Assembly: GCA_002901265.1 (NCBI GenBank)
Contig: PPHI01000041.1
Location: 1-33,124, forward strand
Origin: Rhodopirellula baltica
GTDB taxonomy: Bacteria; Planctomycetota; Planctomycetia; Pirellulales; Pirellulaceae
DNA length: 33,124 nt
Direction: 5' to 3'
The notes under the pieces are model-generated. The model searched no databases, had not been told where the DNA came from, and saw nothing but the letters and a program-made list of their open reading frames with translations. The position numbers and the translations under genes were made by a program. Positions 1 to 7,883 of the stretch are shown one piece after another. Every line of letters starts with the position of its first letter. Position 1 is the first letter of the stretch.

Positions 1-270
1 CCCAAGCACAGCTCTTGGCTAAATCAGATCGAAATCATCTTCGGCGTGATTGCGAAGCGTGTGATGCGGCACGGGAGCTTCACGAGCCGGAAGGACTTGG
101 CGGACAAACTGCGGAGCTTTATCGAGTACTACAACCGCACCTACGCCAAGCCTGTGGAGTGGACTTATGACGGCACAGGGAAAAAATCCGAGAGGCTCAA
201 ACGCCCACGAACTTGGCGTGAAAAAACACAATCCACCAAGACTCAGCAGATCCTCGCGCTAGTGGCATAG
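1..270 (+). CDS. IS630-family transposase, C-terminal fragment (cut by window start)
   Basis: The reading frame is open from base 1 and ends at TAG 268-270, giving 89 residues of a DDE-type transposase C-terminus. The stretch HSSWLNQIEIIFGVIAKRV at the left edge matches the conserved end of the IS630/Tc1-like catalytic domain, where the Glu after NQI is the last acid of the DDE triad. It is followed by a family-typical IEYYNRTYAKPVEWTY segment. In the family the enzyme cuts and pastes the element at TA targets. The first two catalytic acids would lie before the window, so whether the gene is intact cannot be judged. No obvious terminal inverted repeat was identified just after the stop. Confidence 0.8.
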   Translation, partial: PKHSSWLNQIEIIFGVIAKRVMRHGSFTSRKDLADKLRSFIEYYNRTYAKPVEWTYDGTGKKSERLKRPRTWREKTQSTKTQQILALVA

Positions 271-313
271 GAATTAGAATCTGCGGCACTAGCGTCGGGA
301 CCTGGGTGCTAGT

Positions 314-355
314 GCAGACTGCAGGGAAACCGCGGCTAGCGCCGTTCGGCTGATG
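314..355 (+). repeat. Dispersed 42-base intergenic repeat, copy 1
   Basis: The segment recurs in the same orientation at 3930-3971 with one difference near its end, and its right 31 bases recur again at 4041-4071 in slightly varied form. It contains the near-palindromic core CGGCTAGCGCCG. All copies lie between genes. This fits a planctomycete-type interspersed element of unknown role. Confidence 0.75.
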
Positions 356-463
356 AAACCATGCCCCGCCTGAGCCGATACGCGCTCGCGTCGGTTTCGT
401 CGCACCCATCAACCGATACGCGATAGAGAGCGGCTAGGTGAATTGCCGAGCCAAACCACCGGG

Positions 464-490
464 CAGGGATTCGTCGCCTCATCCACTACG
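464..490 (+). repeat. Dispersed repeat containing TCGTCGCCTCATCCACTACG
   Basis: A second partial copy is at 567-590 and a variant is at 5795-5815 beside degQ, where it forms the left arm of a hairpin. Its presence at three intergenic places marks it as a dispersed element and not part of a gene. Confidence 0.65.
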
Positions 491-524
491 TATGGCAGTC
501 GCCATGCGACTCGTGCAAAACCGG

Positions 525-550
525 AAATCGCCTAAAGGCTAGACTCCAGC
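525..550 (-). repeat. 26-base dispersed repeat, inverted partner of 3806-3831
   Basis: These 26 bases are the exact reverse complement of 3806-3831, so the pair flanks ppdK in opposite orientations about 3.3 kb apart. The core reads CTAAAGGCTAGACTCCAGC on this strand. A perfect match of this length is not expected by chance in a window of this size. Confidence 0.75.
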
Positions 551-611
551 ACAGGCGGCCCCCACGCAGGGATTCGTCGCCTCATCCAACCGTTAGCCGA
601 TACGCGATAGC

Positions 612-638
612 GTCGGTTTCGTCGGTTTCGTCGGTTTC
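612..638 (+). repeat. Three tandem copies of a 9-base unit (GTCGGTTTC)
   Basis: Three perfect head-to-tail copies follow the phrase CCGATACGCGATAGC. Single copies of the same unit, after related phrases, are at about 390 and 3900. The tandem block probably reflects slippage inside a dispersed intergenic repeat. Confidence 0.7.
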
Positions 639-992
639 TGGGTGCCCACACGACTGGTTTTGTGGTGCAGGGCAGTTGATTCTGGTACTTCCGTGGGTGT
701 GGGCGTTCTACGCGTGCACAGGCCCCGTTGCGAGCGGATTAATCGTCACCGATCCCCCGATCTCGCCATTCTTCTTACGTACCTCTCATTGACCAAAGCG
801 CTTGTCGCTAATAGATTTAGCCGCGCTCGGCAAGATAAGGTGAAGTGAATCGGGCGAGTTTGGCGGATCTTCCGATGGTCCGCGGCCGCACCAATGCCGA
901 GTGGACGCCCCCGATTCGTCGCCAGAAGAAGACTTATTTCTCCCCAAGAGCTCTCCCGGCGCGTTAGACCGTAAGTCCTTCCCAGCACAGAC

Positions 993-1030
993 GTTACACG
1001 TGCAATCACGGGTTACACGTGCGTACACGG
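993..1030 (+). promoter_or_regulatory. Two tandem 19-base units in the ppdK promoter region
   Basis: Unit one spans 993-1011 and unit two spans 1012-1030. They agree at 16 of 19 positions, and both begin GTTACACGTGC and end CACGG. Each holds the palindrome CACGTG. The block ends 64 bases before the ppdK start codon. Two adjacent copies spaced 19 bases apart, close to two helical turns, would suit a dimeric regulator, but no regulator is known and the role is inferred from position only. Confidence 0.45.
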
Positions 1031-1094
1031 GGCAAACCGGATCGCCCGCGGGTGGCTCACGCCCTTTCTAAGACGGTTTCGATAGAGAACAACC

Positions 1095-3734
1095 ATGGCG
1101 AACAAGATGGTCTATTACTTCGGTAAAACAAAAACCGAAGGCAAAGGCAAGGCAAAAACTTTACTCGGTGGCAAAGGCGTCAACCTCGCCGAAATGACCT
1201 CGATCGGTCTGCCGGTTCCTCCCGGGTTCACCATCACGACTGAAGTTTGCGATCAGTACTACAAAGCCGGTGAACAACTGCCCGGCGGCCTGATGGACGA
1301 AGTCGCCAAGGCCGTCAAGAAATTGGAAAAAGAACTCGGCAAGAAGTTCGGCGACAACGACAACCCGTTGTTGGTGAGCGTCCGTAGTGGTGCCGCGGTC
1401 AGCATGCCGGGCATGATGAACACGATTCTGAACCTGGGCCTCAACGACGCGGCCACCGAAGGTTTGGCCAAAGCGACCAAGAACGAGCGTTTCGCGTATG
1501 ACGCGTACCGCCGTTTGATCAACATGTTCGGTGACGTCGTCATGGGCATGGAACACCACACGTTCGAAGTCGCTTTCGACAAGATCAAAAAGAAGTACAA
1601 GGTCGAAGACGACACCGAAGTTCCCGCCGAAGGTTTGAAGGAACTTTGCGAAGCGTACAAAGAAGTCTTCCGCAAACACAGCGGCGAAGAGTTCCCACAA
1701 GATCCGTTCGCACAACTGGAATTGGCCATCAAAGCCGTCTTCGGTTCGTGGAACACCGAACGTGCGGTCAAATACCGCGAGATCGAAAACATCCGCCACT
1801 TGCTGGGAACCGCCGTCAACGTCCAGTCGATGGTCTACGGCAACATGGGCGATGACTCCGGAACCGGCGTCGCGTTCACCCGTAACCCCAACACCGGCGA
1901 AAACAAGTTCTACGGCGAATTCTTGATCAACGCTCAAGGTGAAGACGTCGTCGCCGGTATCCGCACCCCACAACCGGTTGCGGAAATGCCAAAGTGGAAC
2001 AAGGCGATCCACAAGCAACTTCTGGAAATCAAAAAGACTCTGGAAGATCACTACACCGAAATGCAGGACATCGAGTTCACCATCGAACGTGGTGAGCTGT
2101 TCATGCTGCAAACGCGAACCGGAAAGCGTACCGGGATCGCCGCCGTCAAGATCGCGTGCGACCTGGTCAAAGAAGGCCTGATCGACGAGAAGGAAGCGGT
2201 TCTCCGCGTCCCACCGAACGCACTGACGCAACTGTTGCTGCCAAGCTTCAAGACCACCGCACGCAACGCGGCCGAAGTCCTGTGCAAAGGCATCAACGCA
2301 TCGCCAGGTGCTGCGGTCGGTAAGCTTGCCTTCACCGCCGAAGAAGCTCGCGCACGCAAAGACGCTGGCGAAAGCATCATTTTGGTTCGCCGCGAAACCA
2401 GCCCCGAAGACGTTGACGGCATGAGCGCCGCAGTCGGCATTCTGACCAGCACCGGTGGTGCGACCAGCCACGCGGCCGTTGTTGCTCGCGGTTGGGGCAA
2501 GTGCTGCGTTGCCGGTGCAGGCGGCGTTCACATCGACGAAAAAACCAAGAAGATCAAAGTCAACGGCAAGAGCCTGGGCGTCAACGACGTCATCAGCTTG
2601 GACGGCACCACCGGTGAAGTCATGCTGGGCGAAGTCGAAACGCAAGAACCAAAACTGTCAGGCGACTTCGCGAAACTGATGAAGTGGGCCGACCAGTACC
2701 GCACCTTGGCCGTTCGCACCAACGCCGATTCGCCTGCGGACAGCAAGCGAGCTCGTGACTTCGGTGCCGAAGGCATTGGCCTGTGCCGTACCGAGCACAT
2801 GTTCTTCGAGCCAGAACGCATCATCCACATGCGTTCGATGATCTTGGCAGAAGACGAAGAGAGCCGTCGCTCGGCACTGGCAAAACTGCTGCCGTTCCAA
2901 CGCAAAGACTTCGAAGGCATCTTCAAAGCCATGGACGGACTGCACGTCACCGTCCGTTTGCTGGATCCACCGTTGCACGAGTTCTTGCCACACGACGCCG
3001 CGGCACAAAAAGAAGTCGCCGCAGAAATCGGTGTGAAACCCGCCGAAGTCAAGAAGCGTACCGGTGCACTGCACGAAGCCAACCCGATGCTCGGTCACCG
3101 CGGTTGCCGCTTGAGCATCACCTATCCTGAAATCTTGGAAATGCAAGTTCGGGCGATCACCGAAGCGGCGATCAACTGTGCCAAGAAAAAGATCAAAGCT
3201 CATCCAGAGATCATGATCCCATTGGTCGGTACCTTCCAAGAGCTCGCACTGCTTCGCAAGAAAGCCGAAGAAACCATCGCGGCAACCAAGGCAGCAAAGA
3301 AGTACGAAGGCGACTTGGACATCGCGATCGGAACGATGATCGAAATCCCACGTGCTTGCTTGACCGCAGACGAAGTCGCCGAACACGCGGACTTCTTCAG
3401 CTTCGGTACGAACGACTTGACGCAAATGACGTTCGGCTACAGCCGTGACGACGTCGGCGGATTCCTCGGCGATTACATCAACGAAGAAATCCTGGAAACC
3501 GACCCCTTCCAATCGCTGGACCAAACCGGCGTCGGACAACTGGTCGAAATGGGCGTCCAAAAAGGTCGCTCGACCAAGAAGTCGCTGAAGGTCGGTATCT
3601 GTGGCGAGCACGGCGGCGACCCCTCGTCGATCGACTTCTGCCACCGCGTCGGATTGAACTACGTCAGCTGCAGCCCGTTCCGCGTGCCAATCGCACGTTT
3701 GGCCGCCGCTCAAGCCGCGATCCGCAATAACTAA
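1095..3734 (+). CDS. ppdK: Pyruvate, phosphate dikinase (PPDK)
   Basis: This 879-residue cytoplasmic enzyme interconverts pyruvate, ATP and phosphate with PEP, AMP and diphosphate. Its length is typical for bacterial PPDK. The N-terminal ATP-grasp part (roughly residues 1-340) carries GGKGVNLAEM and the SGAAVSMPGMMNTILNLG motif. The swivelling phosphohistidine domain has GGATSHAAVVARG with catalytic His459. The C-terminal TIM barrel holds GIGLCRTEHMF, GTMIEIPRA, FGTNDLTQM and the proton-donor Cys836 in GICGEHGGDP. The start ATG follows GAGAACAACC, a weak ribosome site, but the MANKMVYYFG beginning fits the family. It stands alone between repeat-rich gaps and ends in a strong terminator. In planctomycetes it could serve gluconeogenesis or PPi-linked glycolysis; the direction in vivo is not shown by the sequence. 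Confidence 0.97.
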   Translation: MANKMVYYFGKTKTEGKGKAKTLLGGKGVNLAEMTSIGLPVPPGFTITTEVCDQYYKAGEQLPGGLMDEVAKAVKKLEKELGKKFGDNDNPLLVSVRSGAAVSMPGMMNTILNLGLNDAATEGLAKATKNERFAYDAYRRLINMFGDVVMGMEHHTFEVAFDKIKKKYKVEDDTEVPAEGLKELCEAYKEVFRKHSGEEFPQDPFAQLELAIKAVFGSWNTERAVKYREIENIRHLLGTAVNVQSMVYGNMGDDSGTGVAFTRNPNTGENKFYGEFLINAQGEDVVAGIRTPQPVAEMPKWNKAIHKQLLEIKKTLEDHYTEMQDIEFTIERGELFMLQTRTGKRTGIAAVKIACDLVKEGLIDEKEAVLRVPPNALTQLLLPSFKTTARNAAEVLCKGINASPGAAVGKLAFTAEEARARKDAGESIILVRRETSPEDVDGMSAAVGILTSTGGATSHAAVVARGWGKCCVAGAGGVHIDEKTKKIKVNGKSLGVNDVISLDGTTGEVMLGEVETQEPKLSGDFAKLMKWADQYRTLAVRTNADSPADSKRARDFGAEGIGLCRTEHMFFEPERIIHMRSMILAEDEESRRSALAKLLPFQRKDFEGIFKAMDGLHVTVRLLDPPLHEFLPHDAAAQKEVAAEIGVKPAEVKKRTGALHEANPMLGHRGCRLSITYPEILEMQVRAITEAAINCAKKKIKAHPEIMIPLVGTFQELALLRKKAEETIAATKAAKKYEGDLDIAIGTMIEIPRACLTADEVAEHADFFSFGTNDLTQMTFGYSRDDVGGFLGDYINEEILETDPFQSLDQTGVGQLVEMGVQKGRSTKKSLKVGICGEHGGDPSSIDFCHRVGLNYVSCSPFRVPIARLAAAQAAIRNN

Positions 3735-3761
3735 GCGTCAACGCTCCAAGTGAATTCTTCG

Positions 3762-3797
3762 AATCGAGCAGACCCAACCGGTCTGCTCGATTTTTTT
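3762..3797 (+). terminator. Rho-independent terminator of ppdK
   Basis: A perfect 13-base stem pairs 3762-3774 with 3780-3792 around the 5-base loop CAACC. A run of seven T follows from 3791. It lies 28 bases after the ppdK stop codon. Confidence 0.93.
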
Positions 3798-3805
3798 ATG
3801 CGCAA

Positions 3806-3831
3806 GCTGGAGTCTAGCCTTTAGGCGATTT
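3806..3831 (+). repeat. 26-base dispersed repeat, inverted partner of 525-550
   Basis: This is the exact reverse complement of 525-550 and lies just after the ppdK terminator. The core reads GCTGGAGTCTAGCCTTTAGG on this strand. Confidence 0.75.
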
Positions 3832-3929
3832 TTGTAAGCAGGAATCGTCGCGAGCGCCGATCCGGCTGAATGATCACAACATCAGCCGGAACGCGCTAGC
3901 GTCGGTTTCGTCGGGAACTGGATGTCTGC

Positions 3930-3971
3930 GCAGACTGCAGGGAAACCGCGGCTAGCGCCGTTCGGCTAATG
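3930..3971 (+). repeat. Dispersed 42-base intergenic repeat, copy 2
   Basis: It matches 314-355 in the same orientation apart from one base near the right end (CTAATG in place of CTGATG). Confidence 0.75.
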
Positions 3972-4040
3972 GGTGGTTGTGATCAGCCGTATTCGCGATA
4001 GCGAGCGGTTGTTTGGGTGTGTGTGGTTTGGTGGCTGGTC

Positions 4041-4071
4041 GGGAACCGCGGCTAGCGCCGTTCGGCTGATG
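4041..4071 (+). repeat. Dispersed intergenic repeat, partial copy 3
   Basis: This matches the right-hand part of copies at 314-355 and 3930-3971, with one A fewer in the GGGAAACCG phrase. The part upstream differs, so the shared module is about 31 bases. Confidence 0.7.
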
Positions 4072-4156
4072 TGGCGCTAAAAACTCGGCCGCCTCACGGA
4101 ACTGCGGTTGGCGGTTTGTGGGGCGGCGAGGTGGAGTGACACTTGCTCGTGTTGGC

Positions 4157-4345
4157 CTATTCGATGGCGCCGGTGTTGCCGCCGGTACCTTTGCCGGTGC
4201 CCGATGCCGAGAAGTCGGCGGGGAAGACGTTTGCGGTTTTGTCTTGCGATTTGCGGTCTGCGGTCAGGCTGTTGAGGATTTCGTTTTCGAGAGCCGAAAC
4301 CGATTTGGTCGGGCGAACTTCGTTCTTGGATTGCTTTCCTTGCAT
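4157..4345 (-). CDS. Small hypothetical protein (62 aa)
   Basis: This is a short unrecognised gene whose case rests on its start. AAAAGGA lies seven bases before the ATG, one of the best ribosome-binding sites in the window. The product is hydrophilic, has no cysteine, signal peptide or membrane segment, and mixes a charged first half (KQSKNEVRPTKSVSALENEI) with a Gly/Thr-rich tail ending TGGNTGAIE. It lies 177 bases downstream of the enolase-superfamily gene on the same strand, and a link to it is possible but unproven. The Gly-rich tail invites comparison with modified or conjugated peptides, yet no processing enzyme is nearby, so no function is proposed. Confidence 0.6.
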   Translation of the reverse strand: MQGKQSKNEVRPTKSVSALENEILNSLTADRKSQDKTANVFPADFSASGTGKGTGGNTGAIE

Positions 4346-4522
4346 CTCAGATTCCTTTTGACGTCAGAAGGGGCGAAGACGATCAACCGAAGAATTGGGC
4401 AACGATCCAGTGAAGACGTGTGCCCCCGGACTGGTAAAGGCCGGACCGGCGGTTGATGTCACACGTACGGGCTGAGGGTAGCTCTCGGAAAAGCTGAGGG
4501 TCAAGATCGATCGACCGCTACG

Positions 4523-5623
4523 CTAGCACTGCCAAATAGGTGCACCGAGGACGTCAAATTTGGGCGTGATCCCGAGTCCCGGCTGCGTCGACGCGGCCAT
4601 CCGTCCGTCGATGCGTTGTGGTGCCCCGTCGGCGATCGATTGTGTGACATACGAATTGAAATCGGTCGACGTGAACAGGAAGTCGGTCGGGGTGCTGTGG
4701 GCGAGGTGCGCGATGGCGGCGGTGATGATGTCGCCACCCCAGCTGTCTTCGATCGTCATCGCGATGCCAAGTTCGACGCAGAGGTCGCGTGCTTGACGGG
4801 CTTTGGTGAGCCCGCCGAACTTGCTGATCTTGATGTTGACCACGTCCATCGCCTGATCGGCGGCACCTTTTAAGATCGCGTCGATCGAATCGATGACTTC
4901 ATCAAGAACGAAGGGCAAATTCGTGTGACGGCGGATGCTGAGACACTGTTCGTACGACGCACAGGGCTGTTCGATGTAGACGTCAACGTCACGTACGGCG
5001 TCGGCGACTCGCATGGCTTCGTGCATCAGCCAACCGGTGTTGGCATCGGCGACCAGTTTGTCGCCGGGTTGCAAGCGTTCGGCGACGGCATGGATTCGCG
5101 CGATGTCTTCGTTGGCGTCGCCGCCGACCTTTAATTGAAACCGCCGGTAGCCTTGATCGCGATAGCTTTGCACGTTATCTGCCATCTCGGCGGCAGGTCG
5201 TTGTGAGATGGCGCGATACAAGGTCACGTCGTCGCCATAGCGTCCGCCAAGTAGCGTGCAAACGGGAAGTCCGGCGGCTTTACCCAGGATGTCCCAGCAC
5301 GCCATGTCGATGGCTGACTTGACGTACGGGTGGCCTTTCATGGTGTAGTCCATCAACCGGTTGAGCGCGGTGAGCTGTGTCGGGTCGGCTCCGATCAAAG
5401 ACGGTGCGAGTGTTTGGATTCCGGTGCGTGCGCCGAGTGCGTAGGCGGGCAAGTAAACCGGGCCGAGCGGACAGACTTCGCCAAAGCCACTGATGCCGGC
5501 GTCGGTGTCGACTTGGACAACCGTGCTGTCGAACACGTCAACACTTTTGCCTTCGGACCAGCTGTAGTTGCCTTCGTGAAGTGGCAGATCGACTTGGTAG
5601 AGTTTCAGCCCGGTGATCTTCAT
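4523..5623 (-). CDS. Enolase-superfamily (mandelate racemase/muconate lactonizing type) enzyme, possibly cis-3-hydroxy-L-proline dehydratase-like
   Basis: The 366-residue product has the N-terminal capping domain ([18 protein letters not shown]) and the TIM-barrel domain of the mandelate racemase subgroup. Expected catalytic residues are visible: a base Lys165 in RFQLKVGGD, metal-ligand acids Asp193 (VADANTGW), Glu218 (YIEQPC) and Asp241 in FVLDEV, and the second base Lys265 in [10 protein letters not shown]. The family removes a proton alpha to a carboxylate with Mg2+. The KVGGD phrase and one Lys per barrel side recall hydroxyproline dehydratases and proline-betaine epimerases; dipeptide epimerase is the main alternative. 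A longer frame starts at 5650, but this ATG has GGACGAG upstream and gives the family's usual N-terminus. No substrate-linked neighbours are present. Confidence 0.85.
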   Translation of the reverse strand: MKITGLKLYQVDLPLHEGNYSWSEGKSVDVFDSTVVQVDTDAGISGFGEVCPLGPVYLPAYALGARTGIQTLAPSLIGADPTQLTALNRLMDYTMKGHPYVKSAIDMACWDILGKAAGLPVCTLLGGRYGDDVTLYRAISQRPAAEMADNVQSYRDQGYRRFQLKVGGDANEDIARIHAVAERLQPGDKLVADANTGWLMHEAMRVADAVRDVDVYIEQPCASYEQCLSIRRHTNLPFVLDEVIDSIDAILKGAADQAMDVVNIKISKFGGLTKARQARDLCVELGIAMTIEDSWGGDIITAAIAHLAHSTPTDFLFTSTDFNSYVTQSIADGAPQRIDGRMAASTQPGLGITPKFDVLGAPIWQC

Positions 5624-5775
5624 GGTTGCTCGTCCGCGAGGTGGTGTCATTGGATCGGTCGAGCATGACTATAGGCGATCGTGTTTGCCGGTGCTGGCGG
5701 TGAGTGAGAAGACCGTCGAAGAGTTGGGAGAAGGGGGAGCCAGTGTGAACGTGGGAAATTCAGTGTGGCAGTGGG

Positions 5776-5828
5776 AAACAAAAAGGTAGAGGGACTCGTC
5801 GCCTCGTCCACTACGGGGGGACGAGGCG
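5776..5828 (-). terminator. Possible terminator of the degQ-like gene
   Basis: A perfect 10-base inverted repeat (5800-5809 with 5819-5828, CGCCTCGTCC) begins 19 bases after the stop codon of the protease gene, reading leftwards. On the minus strand it is followed about 14 bases later by CTTTTTGTTT. The spacer is long for a classical terminator. One arm is also a dispersed repeat (compare 464-490). Confidence 0.35.
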
Positions 5829-5846
5829 TTGAGGTTTGTTTGCAAA

Positions 5847-7400
5847 CTAGGGTTGGATGACGCCCAGTAGTCGACGTTGTCCGCGGCGGATGGTGATTCG
5901 CAGCGGTTCACCCGCACGTTCGTATTCGGCAACAATCATCTCAAGTTGCTTTGCGGATTCCAGCGGGAAGCGGCCTGCGGTTTCGATGACATCGCCGACC
6001 ATCAGTTCAGCTTGTTCGGCGATGCTGCCGGCCTCGATCTCGGTGATGACCAGTCCGCCATCCAAGTTGTCGTAGTTGTACTTCTTGGCGATCGCTTCGG
6101 TCGCCGGAATGACGCGGGCGCCGAGTACTTCGCCGGCGTTGAACTGGGCCATCAGTTCGTCGGTGCGTTCTTTCAAGTCGACTTGGAGTTTCAGCGGTTG
6201 ACCGTTTCGATCAACGGTGAGTGCCATCGACGCGCCTGGCGGACGACTGGCAACATAGTTTTTCATTTGCGAGCTGGACAACATTTGTCGGCCGTCGATC
6301 GCGGTGACCACGTCATTGGGTTTCAGCCCGGCGGCAGCGGCTGGCATTCCGTCGAGGACTGATTGGATCATCACGCCGCGGCGAGCTTTGAGTTGAAAGC
6401 CTTCGATCGTTTTCGCGTTCACGTCGGCAAGACTGGCGCCCAGGAAGCCACGTCGCACCACACCGTGTTCGATAATGGAATTGACAACGGGGCCGGCGAT
6501 CGAGACGGGGATGGCAAAGCCGATACCAGCACTTGATCCGCTGCGTGACATGATCGCGGTGTTGATGCCGACCAGTTCGCCGCGCAGGTTGACGAGTGGT
6601 CCGCCGGAGTTGCCGGGGTTGATCGCGGCGTCGGTTTGCAAGAAATCTTCGAAACCGTGGCCGTCGTCGACGATGCCACGAACGCGGTTCTTGCCGCTGA
6701 TGATCCCGGCGGTCACTGTTTGTTCCAAGCCGAAGGGGCTGCCGATGGCGATGACCCAGTCGCCGACTTGGATGCGTTCAGAATCGCCGATCGGAATGGC
6801 GCTCAGGTTTTCGCGTTCAACTTTGACCACGGCGAGGTCGGTTTGCGGATCGATGCCGACGATCCGTCCGGCGGTGGTGGTGCCATCGCTGAATTCGATT
6901 TGCAATTCATCGGCGCCTTCGACGACGTGGTTGTTGGTCAGGATGTAACCGTCGCGACGAACGACCACGCCGCTGCCCATGCCGGTTTGTTCGAGTCGGC
7001 GCTGTTGGCCTTCGGGGGCGCCAAAGAATTCTTGGAAGCCGGGCGGAAGTCGACGGCCACCGACGACGCGCGTTTGAATGGTGTTGATGCTGACGACGCT
7101 TTCACGGACAAAGTTTGCGACGTTACGAAACGCTGTCGAAAGACCTTCCGCTGCGGCCAAATTTTGACCGCCCAAAGGCTGCTTGTCCGAGTTGCTGAAA
7201 TCTTGCAAGGCAGCGGAGTTTTGTGCCAAGCGGTTTGGTGGTGGCGTGGGGTTGGTTAGCACGGGTTCTTGCGCGGTTGGATCGTTTCGCAAGAACGCAG
7301 GCGTCGTCATGACAACACCTGTCACTAAGGACCCCAACATCATGGCACCGAGTGCGCCACTCACGTGCTTCCACGTTCGGGTGCTGATCGTCGTCGGCAT
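5847..7400 (-). CDS. degQ: HtrA/DegQ-like periplasmic serine protease
   Basis: The 517-residue product is an envelope quality-control protease/chaperone of the Do family. A hydrophobic signal or anchor (GALGAMMLGSLVTGVVM) is followed by a trypsin-like domain with His158 in TNNHVVEG, Asp188 in DPQTDLAVVKV and Ser265 in GNSGGPLVNL. Two PDZ domains follow (about 316-411 and 425-510), the usual layout for degrading misfolded exported proteins. The frame stays open upstream to 7607, but that start is GTG without a ribosome site and the added residues are not protein-like. AACGGAG lies nine bases before the ATG at 7400 and three before an ATG at 7406, so 7400 is preferred. It is divergent from glgC. 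Confidence 0.92.
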   Translation of the reverse strand: MPTTISTRTWKHVSGALGAMMLGSLVTGVVMTTPAFLRNDPTAQEPVLTNPTPPPNRLAQNSAALQDFSNSDKQPLGGQNLAAAEGLSTAFRNVANFVRESVVSINTIQTRVVGGRRLPPGFQEFFGAPEGQQRRLEQTGMGSGVVVRRDGYILTNNHVVEGADELQIEFSDGTTTAGRIVGIDPQTDLAVVKVERENLSAIPIGDSERIQVGDWVIAIGSPFGLEQTVTAGIISGKNRVRGIVDDGHGFEDFLQTDAAINPGNSGGPLVNLRGELVGINTAIMSRSGSSAGIGFAIPVSIAGPVVNSIIEHGVVRRGFLGASLADVNAKTIEGFQLKARRGVMIQSVLDGMPAAAAGLKPNDVVTAIDGRQMLSSSQMKNYVASRPPGASMALTVDRNGQPLKLQVDLKERTDELMAQFNAGEVLGARVIPATEAIAKKYNYDNLDGGLVITEIEAGSIAEQAELMVGDVIETAGRFPLESAKQLEMIVAEYERAGEPLRITIRRGQRRLLGVIQP

Positions 7401-7883
7401 CTTCATTGACTCCGTTAGGTGGGTTGAGATTTGATTTAAGTCGAGTTTTGTTATCAGCGAAAAATGTTCACACCAAGCGACAGATTTACATCGCGTTGGC
7501 GGCGACTGATCCACTTCGCTGTCCGGTCGAGAGATGGTCGCAAGGTGGATTACGAAAGGCATTGACGGGGTGATTGAGGGGAAACCTCGGCCCATGTACG
7601 TCGCCACCTTGGCAGGTATCGGAAGCGGCGTTTAGCGAAAGCAAATTCGAGACCAAACGACGCACCGTGCGATACCGGCACCCTTACATCTTGTTTTAGG
7701 GGAAATGTCCGCCATTTTCTATTACGTCGTGGCTTCTCGATTTGGTAACTTACGACAAAGGGTAATGGTGCCGATATCGCAACGGTGCCCTGTCGGCCGA
7801 GCGGTCGGCAACATCGCCCCCGAGAGTGTTCGCTGTGAAGCTACCGCAGCGGCCATACCTGAAGATGGAACAGGTCTTCTGCA
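7401..7883. other. Intergenic region between divergent degQ and glgC
   Basis: The gap separates two divergent genes and should hold both promoters. A relatively AT-rich stretch runs from about 7690 to 7760. No clear repeat, operator or RNA gene was recognised. The open frame through 7401-7607 on the minus strand is judged an artefact of a GTG start. Confidence 0.6.

Larger units (their letters stand above)
271..1094. other. Repeat-rich non-coding region upstream of ppdK
   Basis: No convincing gene is seen in these 824 bases. The short open frames here have no ribosome-binding site and no recognisable protein. The first half is a patchwork of short dispersed repeats, several of which recur after ppdK and before degQ. 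The last 100 bases hold two tandem 19-base units and should contain the ppdK promoter. Confidence 0.75.
3735..4156. other. Non-coding gap after ppdK: terminator plus dispersed repeats
   Basis: The gap opens with the ppdK terminator, then holds the 26-base inverted repeat copy (3806-3831) and two copies of the GGCTAGCGCCG repeat (3930-3971 and 4041-4071). Nothing protein-like was found in it. Confidence 0.75.

Noticed and set aside
1161..2645. 494-codon open frame antisense to ppdK (and another at 2658-3713)
   Set aside because: Shadow of a strongly coding gene with biased third positions. The translation has no recognisable motif and lies opposite catalytic PPDK sequence.
4157..4345. Ubiquitin-like (UBact/Pup) modifier
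   Set aside because: Size and Gly content fit loosely, but the expected C-terminal motif is absent and no proteasome or ligase genes are near.
7401..7607. N-terminal extension of the protease frame
   Set aside because: It begins with GTG without a ribosome site, the residues do not look like protein, and a signal peptide starts right after the ATG with GGAG upstream.
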